Shown piece after piece: positions 63,055 to 64,000 of a DNA stretch of 64,000 bases (position 1 is the stretch's first letter; each line of letters begins with the position of its first letter). This stretch comes from Desulfovibrio sp. JC022. GTDB taxonomy: Bacteria > Desulfobacterota > Desulfovibrionia > Desulfovibrionales > Desulfovibrionaceae. The translations under genes were made by a program, and so were the position numbers. Location: assembly GCF_010470665.1 (NCBI RefSeq), contig NZ_VOPZ01000008.1:62001-126000 (forward strand). Direction: 5' to 3'. Under the pieces are notes generated by a model. The model did no database searches and had not been told where the DNA came from. It saw only the letters and a list, made by a program, of their open reading frames with translations.

Positions 63055-63138
63055 TTTGATGCTCTGCGCGCTTTTTATGGGATTTCGCCTCCGGCGACCA
63101 AAGGGCTAGCAGCCCTTTGGAATCCCTACCGGGCTTCG
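63055..63138 (+). repeat. Intergenic hairpin element, short-stem variant
   Basis: Module TTGATGCTCTGCGCGC, then ATTTCGCCTCCGGCGACC, stem CCAAAGGGCT / AGCCCTTTGG, AATCCCT and a tail remnant GGGCTTCGCT. It follows the prfC stop directly. The remainder of 63049-63365 holds the 14-base motif, a candidate promoter and a nested hairpin. Confidence 0.72.
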
Positions 63139-63178
63139 CTCACTCTGTTTGTAAGTCTTGCGGGATAAACATCGTGCC

Positions 63179-63237
63179 GCAGATGGTGCTTTATAAACGG
63201 TCTGGGGGTTGACGAAGCTTTGATAGCTTAATATTCA
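63179..63237 (+). promoter_or_regulatory. 14-base motif and candidate exonuclease promoter
   Basis: GCAGATGGTGCTTT (63179-63192) is followed by TTGACG (63209-63214), 17 bases, and TATTCA (63232-63237). Confidence 0.45.
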
Positions 63238-63260
63238 GATGTGATACTTTCATCCTGCCC

Positions 63261-63306
63261 GCCCGTGGTTTTTCAGGACTTAATTTTGACCTGAAGCATC
63301 ACGGGC
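63261..63306. repeat. Nested inverted repeat in the exonuclease leader
   Basis: GCCCGTG pairs with CACGGGC around an inner TTCAGG / CCTGAA stem. If the upstream promoter is used, this lies in the transcript leader. Confidence 0.4.
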
Positions 63307-63365
63307 CGGTAGGAATTCTTTGTTTCCATGTAAGGAAATGTAATTACTACCAGGCTTAATATTAT

Positions 63366-63962
63366 ATGCAAGTACCTGAACAATATAAGAAAAAATTCAC
63401 CAAAGATGAAATAAACGAGCTGCCCCTACGCCAATATGAAGGGCCGATCAAACTCATTGACCGCGAAGAAGACGTCCCTACGGCTATTGAAGAACTGAGC
63501 CGCTGCGAATTGCTGGGGTTTGATACCGAAACCCGTCCGGTCTTCCGCAAAGGTGTTTCCTACCCCCCTTCCCTGATTCAATTGGCAACTGAAGATTGTG
63601 TATATCTGCTGCACCTCAACCACATCTCTCTTTCAGGGCATATTAAAGAACTGCTTTCTTCTGCCGATATAATCAAAACCGGGGTAGCGGTAATCAATGA
63701 TGTCAAAGAATTACGCGATGTCTCCCCTTTTGAAGGCAAAGGGTTCGTAGATCTTGGCGACCTTGCCAGATCACTGGAAATGCAGACCAACGGGCTGCGC
63801 AACCTTGCCGCCAACCTGCTCGGGTTCCGCATCTCCAAAGGCGTGCAGTGCTCCAACTGGGGCCGCAAGGAACTGACACCGCAACAGATCACCTACGCGG
63901 CAACGGATGCATGGGTAAGCCGTGAAATTTACCTTAAATTCCGGGAACTCGGAGTACTTTAA
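63366..63962 (+). CDS. DEDDy 3'-5' exonuclease
   Basis: A 198-residue RNase D/WRN-type exonuclease domain. The DEDDy motifs are FDTET (Exo I, near 57), INDVKELRD (Exo II, near 115) and YAATDAW (Exo III with Tyr, near 178). No HRDC domain is present, so it is shorter than RNase D. The family trims RNA or DNA 3' ends. The ATG at 63366 has no clear ribosome site, and the gene may be read from a structured leader. Confidence 0.85.
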   Translation: MQVPEQYKKKFTKDEINELPLRQYEGPIKLIDREEDVPTAIEELSRCELLGFDTETRPVFRKGVSYPPSLIQLATEDCVYLLHLNHISLSGHIKELLSSADIIKTGVAVINDVKELRDVSPFEGKGFVDLGDLARSLEMQTNGLRNLAANLLGFRISKGVQCSNWGRKELTPQQITYAATDAWVSREIYLKFRELGVL

Positions 63963-64000
63963 CTTTTTTTCGCAGGTAAACATTTGCTACCGGAAAGGAC

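Overview
The window looks like chromosomal DNA of a Gram-negative sulfate reducer of the Desulfovibrio group, in the broad sense that includes marine Maridesulfovibrio-like relatives. This rests on moderate GC content, a hisC-cmk gene pair, a nifU-nifS-cysK-serine acetyltransferase cluster, paired XRE-cupin regulators with acyl-CoA ligases, DUF116 beside fmt/def, and a very large kinase/ATPase/sensor hybrid. The assignment is inference from gene content; no rRNA or tRNA gene is visible to confirm it. I saw no CRISPR array, no complete insertion sequence and no prophage.

Layout. 1-8 kb: a Q-rich unknown protein, a UspA protein, rsgA, hisC-cmk, an HD-HAD fusion and an alpha/beta-hydrolase lipoprotein. 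8-21 kb: rnhA and a TPM-like membrane protein, a phosphohexomutase, a radical SAM-TPR protein, hflK-hflC, glf, hemW, a tandem Usp protein, queH, an RNase E/G, a radical SAM-winged helix protein and trmI. 21.8-24.4 kb: a small accessory cluster with two type II toxin-antitoxin pairs (ParE-like and BrnT/BrnA), a Fic protein and a coiled-coil zinc-ribbon protein. 25-26.6 kb: a MerR-methyltransferase fusion whose middle domain recurs as a separate 57-residue gene just downstream. 27-31.8 kb: two tandem units of XRE-cupin regulator plus acyl-CoA ligase, with a strong three-way-junction inverted repeat between regulator and ligase in one unit. 32-40 kb: a TPR protein and a translation cluster on the minus strand (hisS, aspS, def, fmt, DUF116, rsmB). 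40-47 kb: a DUF2628 protein, a secreted caspase-like protein, and cysteine/Fe-S supply (nifU, nifS, cysK, serine acetyltransferase), then butyrate kinase and a TetR regulator. 48-51 kb: a short RHS protein with a probable C-terminal toxin domain and a candidate immunity gene. 51-64 kb: TetR, a DUF1007-NicO metal transport pair, the 2.1-kilo-residue hybrid histidine kinase with an N-terminal pseudokinase, a methyltransferase, prfC and a DEDDy 3'-5' exonuclease.

The clearest signal that the genes do not explain is a family of about a dozen intergenic elements. Each has a conserved head (GCCTCCGGCGGC), a hairpin whose two arms change together from copy to copy, and a conserved tail ending in GGCTTCGCC. 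The head nearly always faces the nearest start or stop codon. A second, unrelated signal is a 14-base motif (GCAGATGGTGCTTT) found just upstream of three candidate promoters (trmI, the DUF2628 gene and the exonuclease gene).
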